Shown: piece by piece, positions 11,640 through 22,489 of the stretch
Layout of the letters: the number at the start of each line of letters is the position of its first letter
How positions within the stretch are numbered: position 1 is the stretch's first letter
From: Globodera rostochiensis
Lineage: Eukaryota > Nematoda > Chromadorea > Rhabditida > Heteroderidae
Direction: 5' to 3'
DNA: 64,000 bases
Assembly: GCA_018350325.1 (NCBI GenBank)
Contig: JAEVLN010000006.1
Span: forward strand, 1,743,693 to 1,807,692
Position numbers and translations under genes: made by a program
Notes under the pieces: generated by a model
Seen by the model: only the letters and a program-made list of their open reading frames with translations
What the model was told of the DNA's origin: nothing
The model's database searches: none

Positions 11640-11722
11640 GTTAAGTTTCGGTTGGGGCTGACTCGCAGGGCGGTCCCGAACTGGGATAGGCTCACAGCCA
11701 AATTTTTGAGTGCGGTGGGGCA
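11640..11722 (+). pseudogene. U1 snRNA fragment (3' two thirds)
   Basis: The stretch from TTTCGGTTGGGGCTGACTCGCAGGGCGGTCCCGAACTGGG to AAATTTTTGAGTGCGG matches the intact U1 genes at 43566-43730 and 55262-55426 through stem-loops 2-3 and the Sm site. It lacks the 5' splice-site pairing region and stem-loop 4, so it is a pseudogene. Confidence 0.75.
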
Positions 11723-12299
11723 GGATGACATTTCATCCACGCGACACTTCATCCACTAACCCAAAATACGAAACTTCATCCACTAACTTCCTCATGAAAA
11801 TGCAATTTTTTTCAAAATTGTGTGGTGGGAGGAGGGGGAGGGGGTCGGCGGTGGCGATAGGCGCCGCCAAGATGACTCAATTTGTTAAGAGATTTTTAAC
11901 CGAAATTTTAAAAATGCGTTAATTATTAAAGGGTTTTAGTTAGGCAGGTGCATATGCTGGGGAAGCGCAAGGGGGAGCATGCCCCCCCCCCCCCCCCGAA
12001 ATGTTTTTGAGAAAAAAACCATAGGGGGGACCCTTTTGCTTTGCAAAATTATATTTTTGGACAATTTTCTTAACAAATTCCATCAAAATTTTCCCCGCGG
12101 GCCCTCGCATTCATAAAAACTTCAAAAAAAAAGGTACCGTATTTTTAAATTTTAGTTGTAAATCTCTTAAGCGTAAAAATTCAAAATTTTCTCCGGCGGC
12201 ACCTATCGGCACTGCCGACCCCCCCCCCCCCCCAAATTTGGGGTCTAAAATTACGATACGCGTGATTTTTAGCCAAAATACGATACGATACGATACGAT
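11723..12299. other. Low-complexity intergenic DNA
   Basis: It contains poly-C and poly-G runs (about 11980 and 12220), CGGCGGCGCCTATCGGCAC-type motifs also found at 17290, 21510 and 47970, and a short TACGATACGATACGA block at 12280-12300 that recurs near 58750-58805. No gene is supported. Confidence 0.4.
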
Positions 12300-13430
12300 C
12301 AGAAGCGGGCCTAAGAAGGAGATTTCGGCTTTTTCGGGGAAACGAGGCGACTATGTCAAAACCGGAAAATTTCCGCAGGAAGAAGACCAGTACAGAGCGC
12401 TCGACAAGTGGCTCGATTCGTGCTGCGCGGCGCGAGGAACACTGAGTGCCACAGGGTTCAAACCGCTGCTGATGCAAGTGCCGGAAGGAAGCGCAAGTCT
12501 GAAGGGAGCCGACAAAGAAGGCTGGAAAAACGTGTTCGAGAAGAGTGCGTGGGTACTGGAGCGTGTCCGAGCGAAAGTGATCCACCGGGCGGAAATGTTT
12601 GTGGCCCACAGCCGAGTATTTGTTGGTAATTTTGTCGGCACAGCCCTTCTTCGATCAGTCGTTTCATACCGGGCCAAATGAAGGACCGGTGACAGACATG
12701 ATCCGCGCTTTCAAACCGGTGGTGCTCTCCAGCCGCGTGAAAGTCCTGGTTCTGCTGGCCGGACGCGACTCGTTAGTGGCGGGAGAAATGGCAGAAGCGA
12801 TTGTCGAACAGTGCCGAATGCTGGCCGAACTGTGCAAACGCTTTCCGGTGCAAGTGCTGTGGAGCTGTCGACCGTATGTCCACAAGAGACAACGCGAGTT
12901 TGAAGCGCTTGTGGCACAAATGCAGCAGTTGACCAACGATCCGCCACACATTGGTCCGATTTGCACCACCGCCTCGGGCCGATCGGCATTGGAAATATTC
13001 CGGTTTGGCGATCACTTCAACGTGCACATGGTCGACAAAGAGGGACGTATGAAGAACGGGGGGTGCCGCGCCCTCAAGGCCTGGATATTCTCCCAATTAC
13101 AACATTCCCCGGGGACATCGAGATGCACATCCGTTCGATTCCGTCAGCGCCGTGGTGGTTCCGGTGGGAGATTGGGTCGATCTCCAGCCGGCGGCGTCGA
13201 GTTCGAGGCAAGCTCAGAAGAGAGATCGGGCCGATCCTTGTAAAGTTGACCCTTGTCCCGACCGCAACTTTCATCCCGATGCCAGCTCGGTGCGTGTTAC
13301 CGTCCGTACGAAGCCAGTCCTCGCTACCTAAACCGCCGCAACGTCCTTTCGGTCGCTGAGATGTCCTGTCTGCCGAACATTTGCAAATTTGACGGCGAGG
13401 ACGCCTCTTTGATTGTGTGGGGGTGTAGTA
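12300..13430 (+). pseudogene. GC-rich decayed gene, possible SGNH-hydrolase-like remnant
   Basis: This is a long GC-rich island unlike its AT-rich neighbours. One frame runs to about 12630 (SGKRGDYVKTGKFPQEEDQY ... KSAWVLERVRAKVIHRAEMF). The sense then continues in a different frame from about 12605 to 13105 (EYLLVILSAQPFFDQSFHTG ... VLVLLAGRDSL ... HFNVHMVDKEGRMKNGGC). A third frame seems to carry on to about 13420 (YRPYEASPRYLNRRNVLSVA). At least two frameshifts break it, and no signal peptide or start is obvious. LAGRDSL and the later VDKEG...GGCRALKAWI loosely recall SGNH blocks III and V, as in esterase domains of some LINE ORF1 proteins. That is a weak comparison and I do not assign a function. 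Confidence 0.45.
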
Positions 13431-13920
13431 TTTTAACGTTAATTGACTTAAATTCCCCATCATTGTTAATTTAAATTAATTTGGCGGCTCGTAATGTCCA
13501 AACACATCAAATTGTACGAATCAAAGACACTTTTTTCGGGAATTCTCATTTTTCCCTTAAAAATGTGAATTTTCACAAAGTTCAAAAATATGGTAAAATT
13601 ATGGCAAGTGTGGAAATATGGCAAAAAATATTTGCCATAAAAATAGGGCATTCTGAGCTTCCTGAAAGTGATCGAAGTGTGATCGGAGTGACCCCCCCCC
13701 CCCCACCCTGAAACGGAGAAGAATTCTATAGTTGCCATCTCACCATTTGAAGCCCCAAGAAGAATCATTTGAAAAAAACATCAAAGCGATTCAATTTGTT
13801 TTAAAAAAATGTTTAAATGTGCAAAATACCAAAACACCAGGGTTTTTAAAATTTAACCAGTGCCGAATAAATCCAATTGGTTGTGCCGAAGGGATACATT
13901 GCTGAAAAGAGTGAACAAAT
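13431..13920. other. Intergenic, no gene seen
   Basis: AT-rich sequence with a poly-C run near 13690. It leads directly into the repeat array upstream of A4. Confidence 0.4.
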
Positions 13921-13924
13921 TTTC

Positions 13925-14260
13925 AAATGGCATGCACTTTGCGCACCTTTCACTGATCATGTGCCATTTCTTGGGGGCTTGGGGAAGGCATGCCCGCGCG
14001 GCAATTTCAAATAATGCCATCAAATGCACTTTGCGCACTTTTCAGTGATCATGTGCCATTTCTTGGGGGCTTGGGGAAGGCATGCCCGCGCGGCAATTTC
14101 AAATAATGCCATCAAATGCACTTTGCGCGCTTTTTAGTGATCATGTGCCATTTCTTGGGGGCTTGGGGAAGGCATGCCCGCGCGGCAATTTCAAATTATG
14201 CCACCAAATCCACGTGGCAAAGATAGCCACTAAAGGCAATATAAACGCCCCAGTGAGCAG
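13925..14260 (+). promoter_or_regulatory. DOG-box repeat array and core promoter of A4
   Basis: Three to four units of the type AATGCCATCAAATGCACTTTGCGCGCTTTTTAGTGATCATGTGCCATTTC lie here. This subtype changes ATATGCCATGCC to ATGTGCCATTTC, losing one ATGCCA per unit, while AATGCCA and AGGCATGCCC remain. GGCAATATAAACGCCCCAGTG follows at about 14236. Confidence 0.6.
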
Positions 14261-14349
14261 TGTCACCAGATAAACCTATTTTAGTATTTGCCATTTCAAT
14301 CAAATATTATTTTAATTTAAAAATGTTTATTATTCATTTTCAGAAAAAA

Positions 14350-16281
14350 ATGAAACTCTTCGCAATGCTTATGTTGCGTTTTGCATTTGTAATGCTTTCG
14401 TCGTCACTTCTTCGAAACGGAACTAAGGCAACTTTGGACGAATTGGATAAATTGGAAAATTGGAAAAAATCGTGCCAAGAGTTCGCCGTTTCAATTGAGC
14501 AGCAAGGACTAATCTTTTTGCGTTAGTTATTTTTTTGACATATTTTAAGTAAAATGAATTTCCCGCATCAATTAAGCGCATAATTATGAAAAAAGCACAA
14601 CCAAAATTGGGGCCGGAGAAGAGTGGCTTAGGCCTAAGCCTAACAAACCCTAAGCCAGGGTGGCTTAGGCCTAAGCCTAACGAATCCCCACTAATTCAAT
14701 CCAAAAATATTATTAAAAATCGGAAATAGTTTAAAAGGTCTTTAAAAATTGTTTACTCCTGCACAGACACTCACCGAATGTTATAAGAAATCTTTTATAA
14801 AATCGGGGTTCTGTCTCAACAAAATTAGTTGTCTTGACCACTAATATGTAAAAAAGCATTGCGGTCTAGCCGCACTTAATGTTATCGCCTTTAATTTGAT
14901 AATCCACAGATCATCCAAAATATATTAATAAGATCAATGATTAAAGATTTTGATTTTTTTCATTAATTTATTTGTTAATTAACACAGATCATCCAAAATA
15001 TATTAATAAGATGATCATGGAGCCTTTGACTGACTTGCTTAACGAAGTGAACAAATTTCCAATCGAAGGAATGGAAAAACCGTTGAGCCGTCGACTAAAA
15101 AAGCCTCTGCAAATCGCAATAGGCAATTGCGAGAAAATATTGAATGAAGTTGAACATTCTGGACAGGAGGACATCAACAAATATTTGGAAAGTTTATCGT
15201 CCAAAATAAATTCAATTGCAGAGAGAATTGACAAGGAGTTCAACACGTTCATCATGGAGGTTGAGCTGGAACTGATCGAGAAGGTCAACTGGACGTCGGG
15301 AAATAACAACGAATTGTGCAAGGAATTTTATTATTTTTGGACATCGTTACAAGCTGAAGAATCTTATTGTGAGAAAGATTCTTTTCGTCGCGTTGTGATA
15401 TGGACATATAAAATCCCGCGCAGGGAACAAGATGTTGCAGATCTTAAGACACGCATTTTTAAAGCAAAACTGAAAATTTTGGAGAAAGAATTGTCTGAAA
15501 AAATTGCTGGATTTGCACAACAACCACACATTGATGTGGACGGATTTATAGAATTTTCCGATGAATTTATAAATGAATGGAAACAAATTGAACACAAAAT
15601 AGACACCGCAAATATTGCCGATAAAAAAACAGAAAAAGTTTATTTTTTAATTTATAGAAAAGTAACTTTTAAAATAAATTTATAATTTAGAATTTGCGTG
15701 AAAGCTTGGACGAGTTGGCTAATCGCGCGCTGAAAGAAACAATTCCATTAAAAAAAATTATCACAAAAAAACTGGACGAACTGCGCCCCGGACTTCTGAA
15801 AAACATTTTCAAAAACCTGGGAAAATCCATCAACCGTGATCAAAAAGAACAAAAAGAAGCCCAAATTAATGCAAAAAAGGTTATAAATGACATTGGCATG
15901 TTTGATGGTGCCGCAAATAAACTGCTGGTACGCTTTGAACAGAAGTTGGACAAAACTGAGTTCTGTGATCAATTAGAAAAGGCTGTTGCGGAAGACAAAC
16001 AAATGGTCTCAAATGCATATCAAGTCAAGGTAATTAATGGTATACTGTACTTTGGTGTTATAGACCAGTACTGTACTTTTCAAGCGGTTTAATGGCATAC
16101 TGTACTTTGCTGTTATAGACCAGTAAAGGTACTTAATGGTATACTGTACTTTGGTGTTATAGACCAATCGAGGTACTTAATGGTATACTGTACTTTTCAA
16201 GCGGCTTAATGGTATACTGTACTTTGCTGTTATAGACCATAAGAGTTTTTTGACTAATTAGCTAATTTTAAGACAGTATGA
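14350..16281 (+). CDS. A4: secreted protein, four-exon family
   Basis: Exons 14350-14521, 14988-15637, 15691-16029 and a very short 16273-16281 join into about 389 residues, phases 1, 0, 0. The signal peptide is MKLFAMLMLRFAFVMLSSSL followed by LRNGTKA. Exon 2 has SRRLKKPLQIAIGNCEK, RIDKEFNTFIMEVELELIEK, SYCEKDSF and EKELSEKIAGFAQQP. Exon 3 is full length (PLKKIITKKLDELRPG, QKEQKEAQ, FDGAANKLLVRFE, FCDQLEKAV). The exon-4 acceptor is altered (TTTTAAG instead of TTTTAG), so the tail is probably only two residues before TGA; this end is uncertain. A decoy copy of the exon-2 acceptor lies at 14903-14946 and leads to an early TAA. Confidence 0.75.
14619..14692. repeat. GGCTTAGGCCTAAGCCTAAC phrase repeat in intron 1 of A4
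   Basis: Two nearly identical units are each built on the palindrome GGCTTAGGCCTAAGCC. A6 and A7 carry three units at the matching place, and A5 lacks them. Confidence 0.7.
16036..16240. repeat. Divergent minisatellite in intron 3 of A4
   Basis: Units read TTAATGGTATACTGTACTTTGGTGTTATAGACCAGTA. The motif is related to the 29-bp array of the other copies (GTACTTT, TGTTATAGAC retained) but has a different, longer period. This suggests independent re-expansion from a diverged seed. Confidence 0.75.
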
Positions 16282-16479
16282 ATGAACTGTTGGGATGTGA
16301 ATGAAGTCGAGAAGTAATTGGAACGGTTTACTCATTGTTATTTCGTGATTTTTGACTTTTATTTTTACATTTCATTTCGGTTTTGAAATTTTCTGGCATT
16401 TTCAAGAACGCTTTTGCTTTTTATTCGATTATAAATTTGTTTACTTTTTTCGATCGGTTAAAGAAAACATTGGCACTCG

Positions 16480-16720
16480 ATGAGTGCTAGGACTTAGCCT
16501 CTGATTTCTCGACAAATTGTATGAAATTGATTTAAAAACTGCATAAAAAGCGATATTTTAGGTTTTTGAACAGAATTTCGAAAAGGGCTCGGGCTCAGTT
16601 TTGGGGTCACCTATCATTTGGTCACTGTTCGTTTCGTCACCCTAATCACTTTTGTGACTTAAAAGTTGACAAGAAATGGCATGTGATCACAAAAATTGGG
16701 ATGAAATGCGCGCAAATCCC
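16480..16720. repeat. Repeat shared with both ends of the 43-56 kb inverted duplication
   Basis: The stretch from TTGGCACTCGATGAGTGCTAGGACTTAGCC to GGGTCACCTATCATTTGGTCACTGTTCGTTTCGTCACC also occurs at about 43107-43290 (same strand) and, in part, inverted at about 55860-56025. It links the A4 and A9 downstream flanks. Confidence 0.7.
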
Positions 16721-17451
16721 ACCGCCTGTGAAGAATTGGGCAAAACTGACTTCTGTGTTAAATAAAAAAAGGCTGTTGCGGAAGTACTTCGAATGCCGAA
16801 CCCGAATTCGTACACTTCTTCAAAAACTCCAAATTTTCAAAAATTAATTTTGGCCTAAATCATTCCGTGGTTCGAAATAGAGGTCGGATTCGGATTCTAC
16901 GTTCCCAAATACCCCTGGAAAACAATTTTTATCGACATTGGCAAAAGAAAATGGGCAACAAACCGAACCATTTGTTATCTAAAAAAGCATTTTTCTATGC
17001 AATTAAATTAAAAATAATAAATACAATTATTAGGTTTAACCGCTGAAAATCAATGAAATTCCGATGACGCCGCATGTCACAAGGATCTCACACTCTCTAA
17101 ACTCAAGGGCGCGTAACTGTACTTATTTTGTATCAGAAATGTACTGATTTTAAGAGGCCGAGTCTGACAAATTAAAAATGTACTGATTTGTCAGAAATGC
17201 ACTGTTTTCAGCTCGGCGTACTGATTTTCTGGAAAATTCGTATTTTTGTGACTAATTTTCTTAACAAAATGAGTAGAAAATATCCAAAAATTTTCCCGGC
17301 GGCGCCTATCGGCACCGCCTTACTCCTTCTATTCTTAAAAAACTCTTCAAAAAAGAAATATTTTGAGAACTTTTTTTTAAGTGTACTGATTTTTGACCCT
17401 AAAATCTGATAGTTTGAGTGAGTATAATGTACTGATTTTGAAAAATTTTAG

Positions 17452-17966
17452 TTAAGCTCCCTGCTAAACGCAAACAATTGTCTAACGCCACACACTCTAA
17501 GCCCAAACAATTGGTTGTCGAACATAAGGGAAAGCTTTGGAGCAGTACAGAAATTGATGAAATTTTGAAGCCCACTTCTGTCTTCGCTGTTGAGTCAATT
17601 CCAAAATCTGGAATTTTCTATTACGAAGTGAAAAATGAAAGGAAAAAAATGGTAAAAATTTATATAAATATTGTACATAAAAACAATTTTTCTGAGCTCG
17701 TTAGGCCCAAAGTTTTCATTGGACTCGCAACAAAACAAATGGAATTGAACGAAGGTGTTGGACTTGCTGAAGGCACTTACGCTTACGATAGCAGTGGCAA
17801 TATTTGGGGTCACGAGGTCGAGGGATGTAAGCATGGCGTCAACGACAGGCCGTACATCAACAAAGAACCGTTTGAAGACGGCCACGTCGTCGGGTGCGGC
17901 ATGGATTTGAAAAAAAGGGAAATCTTTTACACACTGAATGGAGGTGAGACAGAAGAGAAGGGGTAA
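17452..17966 (+). pseudogene. SPRY-domain fragment (SPRYSEC-like)
   Basis: An open frame follows a TTTTAG acceptor at 17451. It reads KLPAKRKQ..., then LVVEHKGKLWSS, KSGIFYYEVKN, KVFIGLATKQMELNEGVGL, GTYAYDSSGNIWGHEVEGC and VVGCGMDLKKREIFYTLNGG. These are the core strands of a SPRY domain as in the SPRYSEC/RBP-1 families of Globodera. A 45-base segment (17651-17695, GTAAAA...CTGAG) looks like a retained, in-frame intron. No ATG or signal peptide is joined, and the frame stops before the last SPRY strands, so this is a fragment or an exon whose partners I cannot find. SPRY domains bind protein partners. Confidence 0.65.
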
Positions 17967-18620
17967 ATTAAGGGCATTTTAGGGTAATAGTTAAGTTTTG
18001 TGCTGGGTCGTTTCGTAAATTCCGCCACTATGGGCGTTTCGTAAATCCGCCACATATATTTTATGAAATAGTTTTAGACATCATAACTTGGTTTACACTG
18101 CACTAAATCAGTTAAACCTTATACTAATGGAAAACTCTAAATGAGTAAAAACAATTTGTAAAACTAAACTAAGCAGTAAATCAACGTTTAAATAAGTTAT
18201 GAACAGAAAACCAAGAAAAAGCCCGATTTTTGGGAAGTTTATATTATAATTTTTTTGAAACTTATCAAAACACTTTGACTTTGCTGTAATGCTTTTTCTA
18301 CTCATTTAGAGTTTTCCAATGGTATAAGGTTTAAATGATTTAGTGCGGGTTTTTTGGATCCAATTTTAGGAAAAATAAAGAGCACTTTCAAAACCCAACT
18401 TTTCAAGAGCTATCTGCGGAAACTTTTGCTTTTTAAACTGCGGACGCCTGGGGGGCGAGGTATAAGCCCTCAAAGTTTTTGCATTTTTACTTAGCGAAAA
18501 AACACTTATATCTCGCCCCCAGGCGTCCGCAGCAAAAATGAAAGAGGGGTTTACAATAGTAACCCATGGGTTACTAATAAAGGAAATACGGTAATCACTC
18601 AAGGGGGCCTCCGCCCTGCG
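17967..18620. other. Intergenic with GCGGACGCC foldback
   Basis: AT-rich DNA. At 18410-18535 TCTGCGGAAACTTTTGC...GCGGACGCCTGGGGGGCGAG is followed by its inverted partner CTCGCCCCCAGGCGTCCGC. The same foldback opens both 5.49-kb duplication units. A stretch TAACCCATGGGTTACTAATA...GTAATC leads into a short U1-like piece. No gene seen. Confidence 0.5.
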
Positions 18621-18800
18621 GGGTCAGCCTCAACATCTGTCCATTTGTAAATGAAACGGCGTTACAATAAGAGAAATTGTCTCAAATCTGGCATCCGACT
18701 TCGAATTCCATAAAATTTATCGTAGACGGTTGACGAGTTTGACTAAAATTGCGGTGGAAGAAACGGCTTCATTAAAAGCATTATCACAAAAAGCCAAAAG
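18611..18800. pseudogene. Scrambled family-A fragments with a U1 piece
   Basis: CCGCCCTGCGGGGTCAGCC (18611-18629) is a reverse U1 stem-loop fragment. About 18636-18680 (CATCTGTCCATTTGTAAATG...) is a minus-strand piece of family exon 2. About 18718-18795 (AAATTTATCGTAGACGGTTGACGAGTTTG...TCATTAAAAGC) is a plus-strand piece of exon 3. The mixed strands mean it cannot be a gene. The same composite recurs at 24.2-25.0 and 29.7-30.5 kb. Confidence 0.65.
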
Positions 18801-18959
18801 CGAGAGGGGAGCTTATAAAAATGGGAAAATAAAATTTATTAATGTAAATCGAAAATAAAAAGATGAATAAGTTTTAGTAAAGTAAATCCTAAAAAGAAAA
18901 ATCAATTTTAGTAATGTAATTTCTAAAAATAAAAGCAATGAAAGCACAAATTTTTTGGA

Positions 18960-19720
18960 ATATGCCATTCTTTGGGCTTGGGGATGGCATCCCCGCGCCC
19001 CAATTTCAAATAATGTCACCAAATGCACTTTGCGCGCTTTTCAGTGATCATATGCCATGCCTTGGGGGCTTGGGGATGCCATCCCCAAGCCCCAATTTCA
19101 AATAATGCCACCAAATGCACTTTGCGCGCTTTTCAGTGATCATATGCCATGCCTTGGGGGCTTGGGGATGCCATCCCCAAGCCCCAATTTCAAATAATGC
19201 CACCAAATGCACTTTGCGCGCTTTTCAGTGATCATATGCCATGCCTTGGGGGCTTGGGGATGGCATCCCCGCGCCCCAATTTCAAATAATGCCACCAAAT
19301 GCACTTTGCGCGCTTTTCAGTGATCATATGCCATGCCTTGGGGGCTTGGGGATGCCATCCCCAAGCCCCAATTTCAAATAATGCCACCAAATGCACTTTG
19401 CGCGCTTTTCAGTGATCATATGCCATGCCTTGGGGGCTTGGGGATGGCATCCCCGCGCCCCAATTTCAAATAATGCCACCAAATGCACTTTGCGCGCTTT
19501 TCAGTGGTCATATGCCATGCCTTGGGGGCTTGGGGATGGCATCCCCGCGCCCCAATTTCAAATTATGCCACCAAATTCACTCACTGTGCGTAGTGTGTTT
19601 GTTTGTGCTTTGTATGTGTACAAATTAATGTCATTTTTATGATGAGATATACTGTAGTTTTTGTTTTGTAGTTTTCAAACCACAAAATTTCTGAGGGCAA
19701 TATAAACGACCCAGTGAGTA
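18960..19720 (+). promoter_or_regulatory. DOG-box repeat array (6-7 units) and core promoter of A5
   Basis: GTGATCATATGCCATGCCTTGGGGGCTTGGGGATG...CCCCAATTTCAAATAATGCCACCAAATGCACTTTGCGCGC recurs with a period of about 92 bases at roughly 19045, 19137, 19228, 19320, 19412 and 19504. Two subtypes alternate: GGCATCCCCGCGCCCC and GCCATCCCCAAGCCCC, the latter a perfect local palindrome with GGGGCTTGGGGATG. Downstream come TGATGAGATATACTGTAGTTTTT and GGCAATATAAACGACCCAGTG at about 19698. Confidence 0.7.
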
Positions 19721-19864
19721 GTGGCATCAGATCATTTTAAATCCATTGTATATTCGCCAGTTACAATCAAATATTATTTTATTTTCAACAAAATTATATT
19801 TTAAAAATGTTTATTAAAAATCATTTGTATTTTTACAAAAAATTTAATTCATTTTCAGAAAAAA

Positions 19865-20912
19865 ATGAAACTCTTCGCAATGCTTATGTTGCGTTATGCA
19901 TTTGTAATGCTTTCGTCGTCACTTCTTCGAAACGGAACTAAGGCAACTTTGGACGAATTGGAAAATTGGAAAAAATCGTGCCAAGAGTTGGCCGTTTCAA
20001 TTGCGCAGCAAGAGCCAATCTTTTTGCGTTAGTTAAATTTTTGGCATATTTTAAGTAAAATGAATTTCCCGCATCAATTAAGCGCATAATTATGAAAAAA
20101 GCACAAATAAATTAGTTGTCTTGACCACTAATATGTAAAAAAGCATTGCGGTCTAGCCGCACTTAATGTTATCGCCTTTAATTTGATAATCCACAGATCT
20201 TCCAAAATATATTAATAAGATCAATGATTAAAGATTTTGATTTTTTTCATTAATTTATTTGTTAATTAACACAGATCATCCAAAATATATTAATAAGATG
20301 ATCATGGAGCCTTTGACTGACTTGCTTGACAAAGTGAAAAAATTTCCAATCGAAGGAATGGAAGAACCGTTGAGCCGTCGACTAATAAAACCTTTGGGAA
20401 TCGCAATAGGCAATTGCGAGAAAATATTGAATGAAGTTGAACATTCTGGACAGGAGGACAACAAAAATTATGAGAAAGGTTTACTGTCCAAAATAAATTC
20501 AATTGCAAAGAGAATTGACAAGGACTTCAACCTGTTCATCATGGAGGTTGAGCTGAAACTGATCGAGAAGGTCAACTGGACGTCGGGAAATAACATCGAA
20601 TTGGTTTATAGAAAAAAAACTTTTTAAAATAAATTTATAATTTAGACTTTGCTTGAAAGGTTGGAGGAGTTGGCTGAACGCGCGCTGAAAGAAGCAATTC
20701 CATTAAAAGACATTATCACAAAAAAACTGGACGAACTGCGCATGGTAACCGTACTTTTCTGTTATAGACAAATTGTACGGTACTTTTCTGTTATAGACAA
20801 ATTGTACGGTACTTACATATGATAGCAAAAATATTTAAGATCTGCACAGTTTTTTAAATAATTGGCTGTTTTTAAATTCAAAAAATATTTTTAGGACAAA
20901 AAGTTGCGTTGA
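19865..20912 (+). CDS. A5: truncated but in-frame member of the secreted family
   Basis: Exons 19865-20027, 20275-20603, 20646-20744 and 20895-20912 join into 202 residues with no frameshift. Exon 2 stops after KVNWTSGNNIEL because a deletion has fused its middle directly to the start of intron 2 (ATTG|GTTTATAG); a usable GT donor and phase 0 are kept. Exon 3 is cut to 33 residues ending ELRM before GGTAACC. Signal peptide MKLFAMLMLRYAFVMLSSSL is intact, and the promoter array is large. It could be a short functional isoform or an early pseudogene; conserved frame across two deletions favours the former slightly. Confidence 0.6.
20748..20815. repeat. Short 29-bp minisatellite in intron 3 of A5
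   Basis: Two to three units of TACTTTTCTGTTATAGACAAATTGTACGG, followed by the ACATATGATAGCAAAAATATTTAAGATCTGCAC block found after the array in A1, A6 and A7. Confidence 0.85.
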
Positions 20913-21121
20913 ATGAAGTGATGGATGTGAAGATTGAGGCCGAGAAGTAATTGGACGATCATTTTTATTTCGGGAATTTTGCCTTTCTTTTCTTATTTTT
21001 ACTTTGGGTTTGAATTTTTCTAACATTTTCAGTAACTCTCTTTTGCTTTTTATTCGATTTAAATTTGTTTACTTTCCTCGATCGGTTAAAGAAAACATTG
21101 GCGCTGGTACTCAAAGAGTTG

Positions 21122-21166
21122 GGTTTCAGTTGGGGGGCTGACCCCGCAGGGCGGTCCCGAACTACA
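21122..21166 (+). pseudogene. U1 snRNA fragment in the A5 3' flank
   Basis: GGTTTCAGTTGGGGGGCTGACCCCGCAGGGCGGTCCCGAACT matches the stem-loop 2/3 part of the U1 genes at 43.6 and 55.3 kb with small changes. Identical pieces follow A6 (about 28017-28056) and A7 (about 33537-33577). Confidence 0.7.
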
Positions 21167-21221
21167 GAATTCTGAGCTTAAATATTTAAAAAATGCACAA
21201 CGTTTTCCTTAAATCTCCTGT

Positions 21222-21292
21222 GGCTTAGTGGTTAAACTCTGTTTCGTATTTTCCTGATCAGAAGTTCTATCCCCGTGTGGAACTCCCTTTTA
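21222..21292 (+). repeat. tRNA-like sequence downstream of A5
   Basis: TGGCTTAGTGGTTAAACTC fits a tRNA D-arm/A box. A weak B box (AAGTTCTATCCCCGTG) follows about 40 bases on. The same sequence is at about 33650-33715 after A7. In A6 it is interrupted exactly at TGTGGCT by the tandem-duplication junction. Confidence 0.4.
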
Positions 21293-21824
21293 TATTCTTT
21301 TAATTAAATACTTAATTACTCTTTTTTACAGATTCTTAATCAAAAAACAAAACACATCACGCATAAAACCTTATATGGTTTTTTTTTTGCGAATTTGGCA
21401 CTTCTAAAGATTAGTGTGCCCCCATTTTTCAAAAAAAAAAAACCGTGTTTTAAAATTTTGGTTGAAAATCTCTTAACAAAACGAGTCAAAAATTCAAAAT
21501 TTTCTCGGCGGCGCCTATCGGGCGGCACCGCCGACCTCCCCCACCCCCAGATGTAAAGTAGAATTCTCATAAAAATTTGCATCTTGGGAAATTTCTTAAT
21601 AAAAAACGCAATAAAAAGGGAAAAATACACCCCCTAAAAACAAAAATTTTTGGAAAAAATTGCTTAGGAAAAATGCAATAAAACCCTAAAATACACGTCT
21701 AAAAACTGTTCGGGGACCTATATAAGACACCATTACCATTTTTTGTTTAAGAAAGATATTTTTTGGGGATATGTTTCTTGACTTTATTTTACAAAATTTA
21801 AGTTAAAAATTTTTTCCTGCCAAC

Positions 21825-21930
21825 CAGACTCAGTTGGCTTAGACTCAGGTGGCCCAGACTCAGTTCGCACCAGACTCAGTTGGCCCAGACTCAGTTCAGA
21901 CTCAGTTGGCCCAGACTCAGTCGTTCCCGT
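21825..21930. repeat. CAGACTCAGTTGGCC phrase repeat
   Basis: Five to six tandem variants of CCAGACTCAGTTGGC. Related phrases build the foldback element at 34947-35087. Confidence 0.7.
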
Positions 21931-22182
21931 TTAAAATGCAGTAAATACAGAAATCTCCCCTTCCGTCCTCCAAAAAGCAAACATTTTTTTTAAATCGCTT
22001 ACGATGTAATAAAAATGGAAAATTGTCTTATTTTTAATTAACTAATTCGAATAAATCCGCAGTTCGTTGAAAAAATATTTGGAGTTTGGGTGGCAATGAC
22101 ACTGATTTTTTGGAATACTTTTTGATTTTTGGGGTGGGAAGAAAATCAGAATTCTCGCAACTTTTGCTATTTGCTTTTTGTG

Positions 22183-22489
22183 GTTAGCTCGTTTGAATGT
22201 TGCGCATAGCCGAGATGAAGCCGATCATTCCAATGGGGGTAACGCATTGCGTCAACATCAAAGGGAAAATGCATTGAGGCAACATCAAAGGGGCAGCGCA
22301 TTACGGCAACATCAAAGGGAAAATGCATTGCGGCAACATGATCAAAGACGCCGCGCAAGCGAACGCGAGCCCTTAATGATCCCAAATGCTTTTCAACAGA
22401 AAATCCAACGCCTTATGGAGCGGATTACTGCATTGTGCAGTTTGTGCTTGTACTGCTTGCAATTCATGAATTCTTTTCGGTCATCCTGA
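22183..22489 (+). pseudogene. Broken relative of the NALRQHQ-repeat membrane protein
   Basis: After a TTAG acceptor the frame reads RLNVAHSRDEADHSNGGNAL and then four NALRQHQRE-type repeats. It closely matches the start of the gene at 56767-57185. The two membrane segments are absent: the frame diverges after the repeats (REPLMIPNAFQQKIQRL) and stops. The FQQKIQ stretch derives from the same sequence read in another frame, which indicates a frameshift or deletion. Confidence 0.6.
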
